From NCBI GenBank assembly GCA_013695335.1, contig JACDAR010000159.1, forward strand, positions 1 through 45,414: a stretch of 45,414 bases of DNA, given 5' to 3'. Position 1 is the first letter of the stretch. Each line of letters opens with the position of its first letter. This document shows positions 22,826-31,859 of the stretch, one piece after another. This DNA is from Rubrobacter sp. (GTDB lineage: Bacteria; Actinomycetota; Rubrobacteria; Rubrobacterales; Rubrobacteraceae). The notes beneath the pieces were generated by a model. The model searched no databases. It was not told the DNA's origin and was given only the letters and a program-made list of their open reading frames with translations. The position numbers were made by a program, and so were the translations under genes.

Positions 22826-24653
22826 CTCGGCCAGGGATCGCTCGGCTCGCGGCTCACGCGGGAAGAGTACCCCTCGTAACCGATCCACGGCCCGCGATAG
22901 CCGGAGTAGCCCCGGTGGCCGCGCGCGCAAGAGTTCGGATGCCAGGGTCGTTCAGTTTCCCCAGTACCGGCGTGCCCGAAGGCGGAAAGCCGGGAGAGCC
23001 TCGTCGAGCGCGCAGCCGAAAGCCAGGGTTCGTGCGGTCGGTCGGAACAGGGTGCGGGTGGTGATCGCCGCGATCGCGCTCGTCGGACTTCTACTCGGCG
23101 CGAGGGCCGCGCACCTTAGCGTTTCTGATGGGCAGGGGGATCTCGCGCTCGCCGCCGAGACCGGGTCAGTGACCGCCGAAGAGGCCGCCAGGGGACGCGG
23201 CGACATACTGAGCAACGACGGGCGCAAACTGGCCACCACCCACGACACGGTGCGGGTCATCGCGACGCCGTATCAGATCGAGGACCCTTCGAAGGCAGCC
23301 AGCGCCCTCGCCAGGATCCTCGGCTCCGAGACGCATCAAACCGCGGATGAGATAGAAACCCTGCTGACGAAACGAGCTCCCAATGGCCAGCCTTCCGGGT
23401 ACAGCGTCGTAGCCTCTGACGTGGACCCGCGCAAATCGGAGGAGATCTGGGATCTCGGCCTGGACGGAATCACAGTGGCTCCTGATGCGGTTCGCGTGTA
23501 CCCGGACGGAACCCTGGCGAGCCAGGTGACAGGACACCTGAGTGACTACGGACAGGCGTTCGGCGGGATTGAGGCTCGCTACCACGACAGGTTGAAGAGT
23601 GGCAAAGACGTCACCCTGACCCTGGATATGGCTGTACAGGAAGAGTTGCAGAAGGCGCTGGCCGAGACGGTGGAGAAGAGCAAGGCCCAGAGCGCCGTCG
23701 GGGTGATGTTGAGGGTGGACGACGGAGCCGTCGTGGCCATGGCCAACGCGCCGACCTACGATAACAACGAAATCGAAGACGCGTCGGTCGATGAGCAGAG
23801 GAATCGGATTCTGACGGATCCTTACGAGCCTGGTTCCACCTTCAAGGCTTTCACAGTCGCCTCGGCGCTCGAAGAGCATGCCGTAACGCCGGATACCACG
23901 TACGTCATCCCTGACCACATGACGGTTGCTGACGTCGTGATCCACGATTCCCAGCCGCACGAAACCGAGATCATGCAGCCTGCCGACGTTCTGCGGGAGT
24001 CGAGCAACGTCGGGGCGATTCACGTGGCGGAGGATCTCGGCGGCGAGAAGCTTTCCGAGTACATCCACGACTTCGGGTTCGGCCAGTCGACGGGCGTGGA
24101 TCTGTGGGGTGAGAACTCTGGGGTCGTGCCAGCCTACGAGGACTGGAGTGGGTCTTCCATCGGCAACATCCCCATTGGTCAGGGGCTCTCGGTAACCCCG
24201 CTGCAACTCGTCTCGGGATACGCCGCGCTCGTCAACGGCGGGCGCACTGTCACACCGCACGTAGTTGCGGGCGACGAGCCGGAACAAGCGGGCCATCGAG
24301 TGATAAGCCAAAAGACCTCGGATATAGTACGCGGAATGCTTCAGGGCGTCGTCGATGAAGGGTCGGGCTACAAGGCCCAGCTCCCTGGTTACTCAGTGGG
24401 TGGCAAGACCGGCACCTCGCAGACAGTTGACCCCAAAACCGGCACCTACGGCGACAAGTACGTGGCCTCGTTTATGGGCTTCGCCCCAGCGTCGGACCCG
24501 GAATACGTTGCCCTGATCGCCGTGAACGACCCCCAGACCACCTACTGGGGTGAGCTCACGGCCGCGCCAGCATTCCACGACGTGATGGGCTTCACCCTCG
24601 GATACTTCAACGTTCCTCCGGATCGCCCGCACTCCAAGAAAGGGATGAGATGA
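22779..24653 (+). CDS. ftsI: Penicillin-binding protein, FtsI/PBP3 type transpeptidase
   Basis: 624 aa; the septal peptidoglycan transpeptidase. A very long basic, Ser/Arg-rich cytoplasmic tail (about 1-85) is followed by one membrane anchor (VVIAAIALVGLLLGARAAHL), a pedestal domain, and the penicillin-binding domain with all three motifs: S-x-x-K in EPGSTFKAF (about 352), SxN in ESSNVGAIH (about 407) and KTG in GGKTGTSQTVD (about 542). ATG 22779 lies inside ftsL and its 3' end overlaps murF (ATGA). The tail resembles that of the upstream FtsL-like protein. Confidence 0.95.
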   Translation: MTGKVGERRKGRTPNSSARDRSARGSRGKSTPRNRSTARDSRSSPGGRARKSSDARVVQFPQYRRARRRKAGRASSSAQPKARVRAVGRNRVRVVIAAIALVGLLLGARAAHLSVSDGQGDLALAAETGSVTAEEAARGRGDILSNDGRKLATTHDTVRVIATPYQIEDPSKAASALARILGSETHQTADEIETLLTKRAPNGQPSGYSVVASDVDPRKSEEIWDLGLDGITVAPDAVRVYPDGTLASQVTGHLSDYGQAFGGIEARYHDRLKSGKDVTLTLDMAVQEELQKALAETVEKSKAQSAVGVMLRVDDGAVVAMANAPTYDNNEIEDASVDEQRNRILTDPYEPGSTFKAFTVASALEEHAVTPDTTYVIPDHMTVADVVIHDSQPHETEIMQPADVLRESSNVGAIHVAEDLGGEKLSEYIHDFGFGQSTGVDLWGENSGVVPAYEDWSGSSIGNIPIGQGLSVTPLQLVSGYAALVNGGRTVTPHVVAGDEPEQAGHRVISQKTSDIVRGMLQGVVDEGSGYKAQLPGYSVGGKTGTSQTVDPKTGTYGDKYVASFMGFAPASDPEYVALIAVNDPQTTYWGELTAAPAFHDVMGFTLGYFNVPPDRPHSKKGMR

Positions 24654-26038
24654 GATCAACGTCCCTCTCAAGGGTAGCCAGGGCCATCGGTGGCGAAATG
24701 GTACACGCCGATGACAGCGCGGTCGTCAGGGGCGCTGCGGTGGATTCCCGGCGCGTGCGGGTTGGGGATCTTTTTTTCGCCCTTCGTGGAAGGGTGGATG
24801 GCGCGAATTTCGCGCCGCAGGCCATCGAACGCGGCGCGGTGGCCGCTGTTGCCGACAGGCCGCTCGACGGGCCGACGATAGTGGTTGAAGATCCACTGGA
24901 TGCGTTGCAGCGGCTGGCGCGCTGGAGCCTCGCTCGGGACCACGAAGATGGCGCAGCACCCATCTCCGTGGTTGGGATCACGGGTAGCGTGGGGAAGACC
25001 ACTACCAAAGACGGGCTGGCGGCCATCCTCCGCATGTCGGGGAAGATAGTCTCGGCGACTGAAGGAAACTTCAACAACGAGATCGGTCTTCCCCTCACGG
25101 TACTTTCGGCTGGCGGGCGCACGGAGGTTCTCGTACTGGAGATGGGTGCGACCCACGCCGGAGACATCAGGTACCTTTGCGGAATCGCCCCCCCGAACAT
25201 CGGCATTCTGACCGCCATCGCCCCGATACACCTCGAATCTTTCGGAAGCCTCGAAGGGATCGCCACCGCCAAAGGCGAACTGGCGCTCGCCCTGCCGGAC
25301 GACGGCTCGTTCGTCTACCCGATAGGCGTCCCCGAAGCTGCTACCGGCCCGGAAAAGAAACTGGGATGCCGCATCGCCTTCGACCGCGAGGGAGCGGAAG
25401 GAGCTGACCTGTGGGCCTCGGAGGTCGAGGACAGCGAGGAAGGCTTGCGATTTACAGTCCATTTCGGCGATAGCTCGGCAGAAGTCCGTTGCCCGGTTTT
25501 CGGGACGCACCTCGTCCAGCCGCTACTGGCCGCCCTTGGCGGTGCGCTAGCCCTCGGCATCGACCTCGAAGCCGGGGCCAGGGGGCTCGCCCGCCTGCGG
25601 CGCACGGGGCTTCGGGGCGAGATACATCGTCTCAGGGACGACATCGTGGTCTACGACGATTCCTATAATTCGTCGCCGGCCGCGATCTCGGCTGTCCTGC
25701 GTTACGGGGCGGATCAATCCCACAGGCAGAATCGCCGCTTCGTCGCCGTGCTCGGCGGCATGTTCGAACTGGGTCCCGCCGCCCGCGAATACCATCGCGA
25801 GGCAGGGCGACTTGCGTCGGAACTTGACGTAGACCTGCTAGTCTGCGTTGGGGACGAGGCCCGCTGGTACGCGGAAGCCTTCCCCGATGAGACTGTTCTC
25901 TTCGATGACGCTGAGGCTGCGGCAGAGGGGCTCGGTGAGAATTTGAGGGCCGGAGACTACGTTGTGGTCAAGGGTTCGAGGGGGGTTGGTTTAGACCGAT
26001 TGACCCGGAAGTTGAGAGAAAGTCTAGCTCTTGTTTAG
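24650..26038 (+). CDS. murF: UDP-N-acetylmuramoyl-tripeptide--D-alanyl-D-alanine ligase MurF
   Basis: 462 aa. MurF adds D-Ala-D-Ala to the UDP-MurNAc-tripeptide. Motifs: VVGITGSVGKTTTKDGLAAIL (ATP loop), ATEGNFNNEIGLPLTVL and LEMGATHAGDI (MurF-specific), the central AIAPIHLESFGS, and VYDDSYNSSPAAISAVL at the start of the C-terminal domain. I checked whether it could be MurE; the NNEIGLP and EMGA motifs say MurF. murE, usually between ftsI and murF, is absent here. Confidence 0.96.
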   Translation: MRSTSLSRVARAIGGEMVHADDSAVVRGAAVDSRRVRVGDLFFALRGRVDGANFAPQAIERGAVAAVADRPLDGPTIVVEDPLDALQRLARWSLARDHEDGAAPISVVGITGSVGKTTTKDGLAAILRMSGKIVSATEGNFNNEIGLPLTVLSAGGRTEVLVLEMGATHAGDIRYLCGIAPPNIGILTAIAPIHLESFGSLEGIATAKGELALALPDDGSFVYPIGVPEAATGPEKKLGCRIAFDREGAEGADLWASEVEDSEEGLRFTVHFGDSSAEVRCPVFGTHLVQPLLAALGGALALGIDLEAGARGLARLRRTGLRGEIHRLRDDIVVYDDSYNSSPAAISAVLRYGADQSHRQNRRFVAVLGGMFELGPAAREYHREAGRLASELDVDLLVCVGDEARWYAEAFPDETVLFDDAEAAAEGLGENLRAGDYVVVKGSRGVGLDRLTRKLRESLALV

Positions 26039-27026
26039 CGTTGTGCTCGCCGGGGCTATAGCGTTTCTGGTGACGGTCGCGCTCGGGTCGAAGTTCATAG
26101 AGTTCATGCAGACCCGCAAGTTCGGACAGTTCGTGCGCGAAGAGGGGCCGAAGACGCACCTGATCAAAGCCGGAACACCCACGATGGGCGGAATGGTCAT
26201 GCTGATGGGCCTTGTGTCGGCGCTGGTCGTGGTGGCGAGGTTCGACTCCTGGCCGACGGTGGCGATGCTCCTGCTCATAGGCGTGACGGCCGGCATCGGG
26301 CTCTACGACGACTGGCAGAAGATCTCCAAGAAGCGCAGCGAAGGGCTGAGCGTGAAGTACAAGTTCTTGCTTCTCGCCGTGGCGGTCGTTCTTGCCGACG
26401 TGCTGGCTTTGCGTTTCGTCGGGGTCACGCAGAACGTGATAGTGCCAGGACTCGATAGGAACCTGGTTCTCGGGCCTGGGTTCATCGGGATCGGGCTCTT
26501 CAGCTTCTTCCTGTTGCTGGTGCTCGCCGGTGTCACGAACGCCGTGAACCTGACCGATGGGTTGGACGGGCTGGCGGCCGGGACCGGGGCCATCGCCCTC
26601 ACGGCGTACACGGGCATCGCGTTCCTGGAGCGCCAGTACGACGTGGCGATCATCTGCGGGGCCATGGTCGGGGCCATCATCGGCTTCCTCTGGTACAACG
26701 CTCATCCGGCGCAGATGTTCATGGGGGATACTGGATCGCTTGCCATCGGGGGCGTACTCGGCGCGGCTGCCGTGCTGACGAAGACCGAGATGTTGCTGCC
26801 GATTATAGGCGGGCTATTCGTGATCGAAGCCCTCTCAGTCATCATTCAGTACGGGTTCTTCAAGATGACGCGGCGTCGGGTATTCAAGATGGCCCCGATC
26901 CACCACCACTTCGAACTCTCTGGCTGGCAGGAGAACAAGATAGTGGTGCGGTTCTGGATCGTGCAGACCGCGTTCTCTGCTGCCGGATTCTTCCTCTACT
27001 ACCTCCTACTCTACAACGCGGTCTGA
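26031..27026 (+). CDS. mraY: Phospho-N-acetylmuramoyl-pentapeptide-transferase MraY
   Basis: 331 aa, about ten membrane helices. MraY transfers phospho-MurNAc-pentapeptide onto undecaprenyl phosphate to make lipid I. Motifs: KTHLIKAGTPTMGGMVML, LYDDWQKISKKRSEGLS (the DDxxK region), NAVNLTDGLDGLAAGTGAIA (catalytic loop), AQMFMGDTGSLAIGG and KMAPIHHHFELSGW. The start is TTG 26031, overlapping murF by 8 nt; GTG 26043 is an alternative. Confidence 0.97.
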   Translation: MFSVVLAGAIAFLVTVALGSKFIEFMQTRKFGQFVREEGPKTHLIKAGTPTMGGMVMLMGLVSALVVVARFDSWPTVAMLLLIGVTAGIGLYDDWQKISKKRSEGLSVKYKFLLLAVAVVLADVLALRFVGVTQNVIVPGLDRNLVLGPGFIGIGLFSFFLLLVLAGVTNAVNLTDGLDGLAAGTGAIALTAYTGIAFLERQYDVAIICGAMVGAIIGFLWYNAHPAQMFMGDTGSLAIGGVLGAAAVLTKTEMLLPIIGGLFVIEALSVIIQYGFFKMTRRRVFKMAPIHHHFELSGWQENKIVVRFWIVQTAFSAAGFFLYYLLLYNAV

Positions 27027-27036
27027 GGCTTCCCCG

Positions 27037-28371
27037 ATGTCCACCCTGATCTACGGGCTTGGTGAATCCGGGATTTCGGTCGCCCGCGCCCTCCTCGACC
27101 GCGATGAACCCATCGTCGCCGCCGACGCCAACGACTCACGCGAACTTCGCGCAACCCTGGCGAAGCTCGGCGTCGAAGGTCGCCTCGACGCCGGACCGGA
27201 AGCACTGGAAGGCATCGGACGCGTCGTCGTCAGCCCCGGCATCCGTCCACAAGACGCGGTTCTCTCAGCAGCCGAAACGAAAGGAATCCCAGTCGTATCA
27301 GAGGTCGGCTTCGGGTTGGAGTTGCTTGGGCCTGGGGTGCGGACTGTCGCGGTCACAGGAACGAATGGCAAGACGACCGTGGTGGATATGATCCGGAAGA
27401 TCCTCGAACAAGCCGACATTCCTCACGCGGTGGCAGGCAACTCATGGCGCGCCCTGACGGGCTGCCTTGGGGAAGTCAGGCAAACCGGGTTGTTGATACT
27501 CGAAGTCTCCTCATTCCAGCTTCACTACATGGACGATCCCGGATTCGAGGTAGCAGCGCTCCTCAACGCGCGTCCGGATCACCTGAACTGGCACGCCTCC
27601 TTCGAGGAGTACGTCGTGGACAAGCTGCGTATCTTCGATGGTCAAGGATCCAAGGATCTTGCGCTAGTGAGCGCGGCTGATCCCATCGGGCGGGACGCAG
27701 TGGCAAGGCTCTCCGCCGAAACCCTCGTGATCGGCGAAGGCGAGACGGCCATCCGGGATGGAAGGCTTTTCCTGCGCGGTGAGGAGATATGCGGCGAGGC
27801 CGAGTTTGGCTTCGCGGGCAAGCACAACCATGAGAACGCGCTCTTTGCGGCGGCTGCCGCAGAACGTGTGGGCGCGGGCCTTGGTGTGATTCGCGCCGGA
27901 TTGCTCGACTACCGGCTCAAGCCGCACAGGATGGAGATAGTGGCGGAGCGCGATGGCGTACTCTACGTGGACGATTCCAAGGCGACCAACCCGGCTGCGG
28001 TCTCGGCTGCGCTGGCGAGCTTCGAACGTCCCGTAGTCCTGATCCTGGGAGGATCAGAGAAACACACGGACTTCGCGGAGGTGCTTCCGGCCCTGGATCA
28101 CTGCCGGGCCGTAGTCTGTCACGGTGAGGCTGGACCCCGGATCTTCGACTACCTGCGCGGAAACTGGGATGGACCAGTGACCATAGCCACCGAACTCGCG
28201 GAGACAGTCGAGGAGGCCGAAAGCCTCGCTCAGACAGGCGATGTGGTTTTGCTCTCGCCAGGGTGCGCCAGCTTCGACCAGTTCTCGGGATACGAGGAGC
28301 GGGGCAGGGTTTTTGCCAGCCTGGCGTCAGGGGATTTCGTCGCCGGACGTGCCTCAGAGAGTCGGGGGTGA
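27037..28371 (+). CDS. murD: UDP-N-acetylmuramoylalanine--D-glutamate ligase MurD
   Basis: 444 aa. It adds D-glutamate to UDP-MurNAc-L-Ala. It has an N-terminal Rossmann-like domain (LIYGLGESGISVARALLDRDEPIVAAD), VSPGI, ATP loop VAVTGTNGKTTVVDMIRKIL, LEVSSFQLHYMDDPGF, LNARPDHLNWHASFEEY, and KPHRMEIVAERDGVLYVDDSKATNPAAVSAAL in the C-terminal domain. These are diagnostic for MurD. It ends 6 nt before ftsW. Confidence 0.97.
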   Translation: MSTLIYGLGESGISVARALLDRDEPIVAADANDSRELRATLAKLGVEGRLDAGPEALEGIGRVVVSPGIRPQDAVLSAAETKGIPVVSEVGFGLELLGPGVRTVAVTGTNGKTTVVDMIRKILEQADIPHAVAGNSWRALTGCLGEVRQTGLLILEVSSFQLHYMDDPGFEVAALLNARPDHLNWHASFEEYVVDKLRIFDGQGSKDLALVSAADPIGRDAVARLSAETLVIGEGETAIRDGRLFLRGEEICGEAEFGFAGKHNHENALFAAAAAERVGAGLGVIRAGLLDYRLKPHRMEIVAERDGVLYVDDSKATNPAAVSAALASFERPVVLILGGSEKHTDFAEVLPALDHCRAVVCHGEAGPRIFDYLRGNWDGPVTIATELAETVEEAESLAQTGDVVLLSPGCASFDQFSGYEERGRVFASLASGDFVAGRASESRG

Positions 28372-28377
28372 CGGCGG

Positions 28378-29523
28378 TTGGCGACCTTGCGAACATACCT
28401 TTTCCTTACCGCCCTCGGGCTCGCGCTGCTTGGCCTCGTCATGGTGTACTCGGCGACCTACAGGGAGAGTGGCACTGCTTATCTGATAGTCCGCTCTGGG
28501 CACGTGGCGCTCGCGGTGATCGCGTTCTTTGTGGCGAGCCGCGTCAGGTATACGGCCTGGCGGAAATTGGGACCAGTGTTCTTTTTGGCAGTGCTGGCGA
28601 GCCTGGTGCTCGTGCTGATACCCGGTATCGGGGTGGAGATCGGGGGCGGCAGGCGTTGGTTCGACCTGGGATTCTTCATGGTACAGCCGGCGGAGTTCGC
28701 CAAGATCGCGGTCGTCGTGGTCGCCAGCCTGTGGGTTGCCCGTATGCGTCCCGGCTCTGGATTGCCGATCGGGCTCTTCGCGGTGATCGGGGTTCTCTTC
28801 GGGCTCGTGGTACTTGAGCCGGACTTCGGAACCTCGGTCATGATTCTTGCAGGGGCCGCAGGTGTACTCTGGGCTTCGGAACTCCGAACGCGAGACCTGC
28901 TGCTGTTCGGCGGCGCTGCTGTGGGCGTTCTCGTTGGCGTCATGTTGCTCGCGCCGTACAGGCGGGAGAGGTTCCTGACTTTCCTCGATCCGTGGTCTGT
29001 TTCGCAAAGCTCTGGTTATCAGGTGGTACAGTCCATGACCGCGATACAGTCTGGCGACTGGCTGGGAGCCGGGGCCGGGGCCGGGGCGGAGGGAACTTAC
29101 GTCCCCGAGCTGCGGACGGATATGATCTTCGCGCTCATCGGCGAGGAACTCGGGCTCCTCGGTATGGTGTTGGTGATAGGCGCTTTTATATTCCTGGCGC
29201 TGGCGGGATTGAGGATCTCACTCCAGGCGCCATCGGTTCTGGGACGTTGCTTGGCCGCCGGGCTGACCACCACGATCACGGCCCAGGCTGTCTTCAATAT
29301 AGGGGCCGCGATGGGCGTGCTCCCACTGGCCGGCATGACCCTGCCGTTCGTGAGCTACGGGGGATCGAGCATGCTGGTCTGCTTCGCGGCCATAGGGATG
29401 CTGTACCGGATATCGGAGGATAGTGAGCGAGCCAGAGAAGTCAAACCACGCGCCACCGCGCGTCCTTATAGCCGGCGGCGGGACCGGGGGACACGCGATC
29501 CCCGCGCTGTGCGTGGCGGATAG
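28378..29523 (+). CDS. ftsW: Lipid II polymerase FtsW (SEDS family)
   Basis: 381 aa, about ten membrane helices. FtsW polymerises glycan strands at the septum together with FtsI. SEDS motifs: GLVMVYSATY at the first helix, RRWFDLGFFMVQPAEFAKIAVV, VVLEPDFGTSVMI, ELRTDMIFALIGEELGLLG, and PFVSYGGSSMLVCFAAIGML. A start at TTG 28378 gives a normal N-terminus. The C-terminal 34 codons overlap murG out of frame by 101 nt and encode a basic tail. The loop before the EELG motif is an unusual AGAGAGA run from a (GGGGCC)n tract. FtsW rather than RodA by context. Confidence 0.95.
   Translation: MATLRTYLFLTALGLALLGLVMVYSATYRESGTAYLIVRSGHVALAVIAFFVASRVRYTAWRKLGPVFFLAVLASLVLVLIPGIGVEIGGGRRWFDLGFFMVQPAEFAKIAVVVVASLWVARMRPGSGLPIGLFAVIGVLFGLVVLEPDFGTSVMILAGAAGVLWASELRTRDLLLFGGAAVGVLVGVMLLAPYRRERFLTFLDPWSVSQSSGYQVVQSMTAIQSGDWLGAGAGAGAEGTYVPELRTDMIFALIGEELGLLGMVLVIGAFIFLALAGLRISLQAPSVLGRCLAAGLTTTITAQAVFNIGAAMGVLPLAGMTLPFVSYGGSSMLVCFAAIGMLYRISEDSERAREVKPRATARPYSRRRDRGTRDPRAVRGG
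29068..29087 (+). repeat. (GGGGCC)n hexanucleotide tract in ftsW
   Basis: About three copies of GCCGGG/GGGGCC in tandem, coding Gly-Ala repeats in an extracytoplasmic loop of FtsW. Slippage would add or remove two residues without shifting the frame. Confidence 0.6.
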
Positions 29524-30523
29524 CCTGCGCGCCAAAGGGGCATCCGTGGAGTTTGTAGGCGCGGCCTCGGGTATCGAAGCGGATCTCGTCCCCAACGCCG
29601 GATACAAGCTCCATTCTTTGCCCCTGCAAGGTCTTGCCGGAAGCCCAGCAGCCCGCGTACGGGCTGTCATGCTTTTCGCCCAGGCTCTCACCTCGCGCTG
29701 CCGCAGGATCATCCGCGAATTTCAGCCATCGGCTGTTCTCGGCGTCGGCGGATACGCGAGTGCGCCCACGATCCTCGCCGCCAGGATGCTCGGCGTGCCG
29801 ACGTTCCTGCACGAGCAGAACTCGGTCCCTGGCCGCGTGAACCGATTCGGCGGCCGCCTCACGGAGAAAGTCCTCGTTACCTTCCCGGCAGCAGCCGAAC
29901 ACTTCAAAAAGGCGGAGTGGGTCGGGATGCCCACCCGCAGGCAGTTCTTCGAAACGTCGAGGGAAGAGGCGCTCCGCGAACTCGGCCTGGAGCCGCCCGT
30001 GGTCCTGATCTTCGGCGGTAGCGGCGGCGCACTCAAGATCAACCTGGCTGCCGAAAAGGCGTTCGGGGAGAACACACAATACACGGTCGTGCAGGTAGCA
30101 GGACGGCGCGACTTCCCACGACTCTCCACAACAAATAATAACCACATAATACTTGAATATGTGGATGATCTTTGGCGGTATGCGGCGGCTGCTGAGGTTG
30201 TGATCACACGCTCCGGCGCGGGGTCGCTGTTCGACCTGGCTGCGTTGGGACGGGCTTCGGTTTTGATTCCCTACCCGCATGCCACCGGAGATCATCAGCT
30301 TCACAATGCCCGCTACTTCACGGAACGGGGTGCCGCGGCATTGCTCCCCGACTCCGAGGTGAGCGCGGAGACGCTTCGCGGATGGGTCGAGGATTTGCTC
30401 AGTGACGATGAAAGGCGGGCTCGGCTCGCCGGGCGGATGAAGGAATTGGCGACGCCAGAAGCGTCGAATCAGATAGCGGAGAGGCTTTTGGGCGCGTCCG
30501 CTGCGAATGGGGGGGGAAAATGA
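29423..30523 (+). CDS. murG: UDP-N-acetylglucosamine--lipid I GlcNAc transferase MurG
   Basis: 366 aa. MurG makes lipid II on the cytoplasmic membrane face. Motifs: RVLIAGGGTGGHAIPALCVAD, GGYASAPTILAARML, PTFLHEQNSVPGRVNR, VLIFGGSGGALKIN and VITRSGAGSLFDLAALGRASVLIPYPHATGDHQ. The GTG 29423 is the only start before the glycine-rich loop, with GGAGGA just 2-3 nt before it (close spacing). It lies deep in the end of ftsW. Codons around STTNNNHIILEYV (30121-30170) are strikingly AT-rich. The stop overlaps murC (ATGA). Confidence 0.97.
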   Translation: MSEPEKSNHAPPRVLIAGGGTGGHAIPALCVADSLRAKGASVEFVGAASGIEADLVPNAGYKLHSLPLQGLAGSPAARVRAVMLFAQALTSRCRRIIREFQPSAVLGVGGYASAPTILAARMLGVPTFLHEQNSVPGRVNRFGGRLTEKVLVTFPAAAEHFKKAEWVGMPTRRQFFETSREEALRELGLEPPVVLIFGGSGGALKINLAAEKAFGENTQYTVVQVAGRRDFPRLSTTNNNHIILEYVDDLWRYAAAAEVVITRSGAGSLFDLAALGRASVLIPYPHATGDHQLHNARYFTERGAAALLPDSEVSAETLRGWVEDLLSDDERRARLAGRMKELATPEASNQIAERLLGASAANGGGK

Positions 30524-31857
30524 GGATTCACATGATCGGCATAGGCGGCGCGGGCATGAGCGGCATCGCGGAGGTCCTGAAGAAACAGGGCAACGTCGTC
30601 ACCGGCTCCGACCTCAAAGAGTCCCCCTATACCAGAAGGCTCAAGGCGGCTGGCGTACATGTGTACATCGGTCACGCAACGGAGCAGGTGGGGGACACCG
30701 AGCGCGTGGTGATCTCCACGGCGATCCCCAAAACCAACCCCGAGCTCTTGGAGGCCCACAGGCGGTCCATACCCGTGATCGCCAGGGCAGAGGCGCTGGC
30801 ATCCATCCTCGAAGGCGGACTCAGCGTGGCGGTGGCAGGGACGCACGGCAAGACCACGACAACTAGCATGACGAGTCACGTTCTCAGGGCCCTCGGGGAA
30901 GACCCGACCGCCCTGATAGGGGGCGAGCTCAACGACATCGGCAGCAACGTGGTCGAAGGCAGGGGAGACCTCATAGTGGCCGAAGCCGATGAGAGCGACC
31001 GTTCGCTCCTGATGCTCCATCCCCAGGCAGCCGTGATCACCAACGTGGAGTTCGACCACCCAGATTTCTACTCCTCCCTGGACGACGTGATGGAGACCTT
31101 CGCCAAGTTCGTGGCTGCCCTGCCACCATCGGGTCACCTCGTAGTCTGCGCCGACGATCAGAACTGCCTGCGGCTCGCGGAAAGCTCGCCATGCCCGGTG
31201 ACGACTTACGGCATCCACTCCGGGGATCTCAGGGCGGAGATTAGTTCATCCAACGTCTACACGCTCTTCGAGGATGGGCGCCAGCGGGGCGTTGTGGAAC
31301 TCGGGGTACACGGGCGGCACAACGTACTCAACTCCCTCGCCGCAGCCTGCGTGGCGCGTTGGATCGGCCGCGACGCCCTTGAAGCGGCGAGGAGCCTGAA
31401 GTGCTTCGGGGGCGTCCGGCGCCGCTTCCAGCTCAAGGGTGAGAAATCCAGCATCAGGGTAGTGGACGACTACGCGCATCACCCGACGGAGCTCTCAGCG
31501 ACGCTCGACGTGGCCCGCACTACCTCGAACGGCAGGGTCATCGCCGTGTTCCAGCCACATCGCTACTCCCGCACCCGCAGGTTCTACCGGGAGTTCGGCG
31601 GCGCATTCTCCCAGGCCGACGCGGTTCTCATAACCGACGTGTACGGGGCCGGTGAGATGCCCCAGCCCGGCGTGAGCGGGAAGCTCATCGTGGACGCCAT
31701 CTGCGAGACTCGGGATCACCCCGATGTTTACTATGTCCCCGAACAGAGTTCCATCCCGCGTGTCCTCCGCGACATATCCGCCCCGAACGACACGGTGCTC
31801 ACGATGGGCGCCGGAGATATCTCCGGGGTCGGCGACGAACTGTTGGCGCTGCTGTAG
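30520..31857 (+). CDS. murC: UDP-N-acetylmuramate--L-alanine ligase MurC
   Basis: 445 aa. It attaches L-Ala to UDP-MurNAc, the first peptide step. Motifs: IHMIGIGGAGMSGIAEVL, ATP loop VAGTHGKTTTTSM, VAEADESDRS, ITNVEFDHPDFYSSLDDV, GVRRRFQLKG, VVDDYAHHPTELSATL and FQPHRYSRTRRF. All are diagnostic for MurC. ftsQ begins 2 nt after the stop; murB and ddl, often found here, are absent. Confidence 0.97.
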   Translation: MRIHMIGIGGAGMSGIAEVLKKQGNVVTGSDLKESPYTRRLKAAGVHVYIGHATEQVGDTERVVISTAIPKTNPELLEAHRRSIPVIARAEALASILEGGLSVAVAGTHGKTTTTSMTSHVLRALGEDPTALIGGELNDIGSNVVEGRGDLIVAEADESDRSLLMLHPQAAVITNVEFDHPDFYSSLDDVMETFAKFVAALPPSGHLVVCADDQNCLRLAESSPCPVTTYGIHSGDLRAEISSSNVYTLFEDGRQRGVVELGVHGRHNVLNSLAAACVARWIGRDALEAARSLKCFGGVRRRFQLKGEKSSIRVVDDYAHHPTELSATLDVARTTSNGRVIAVFQPHRYSRTRRFYREFGGAFSQADAVLITDVYGAGEMPQPGVSGKLIVDAICETRDHPDVYYVPEQSSIPRVLRDISAPNDTVLTMGAGDISGVGDELLALL

Positions 31858-31859
31858 CC

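Noticed and set aside
24650-26038. murE instead of murF
   Set aside because: EGNFNNEIGLP and EMGA motifs and the DDSYNSSP segment are MurF-specific.
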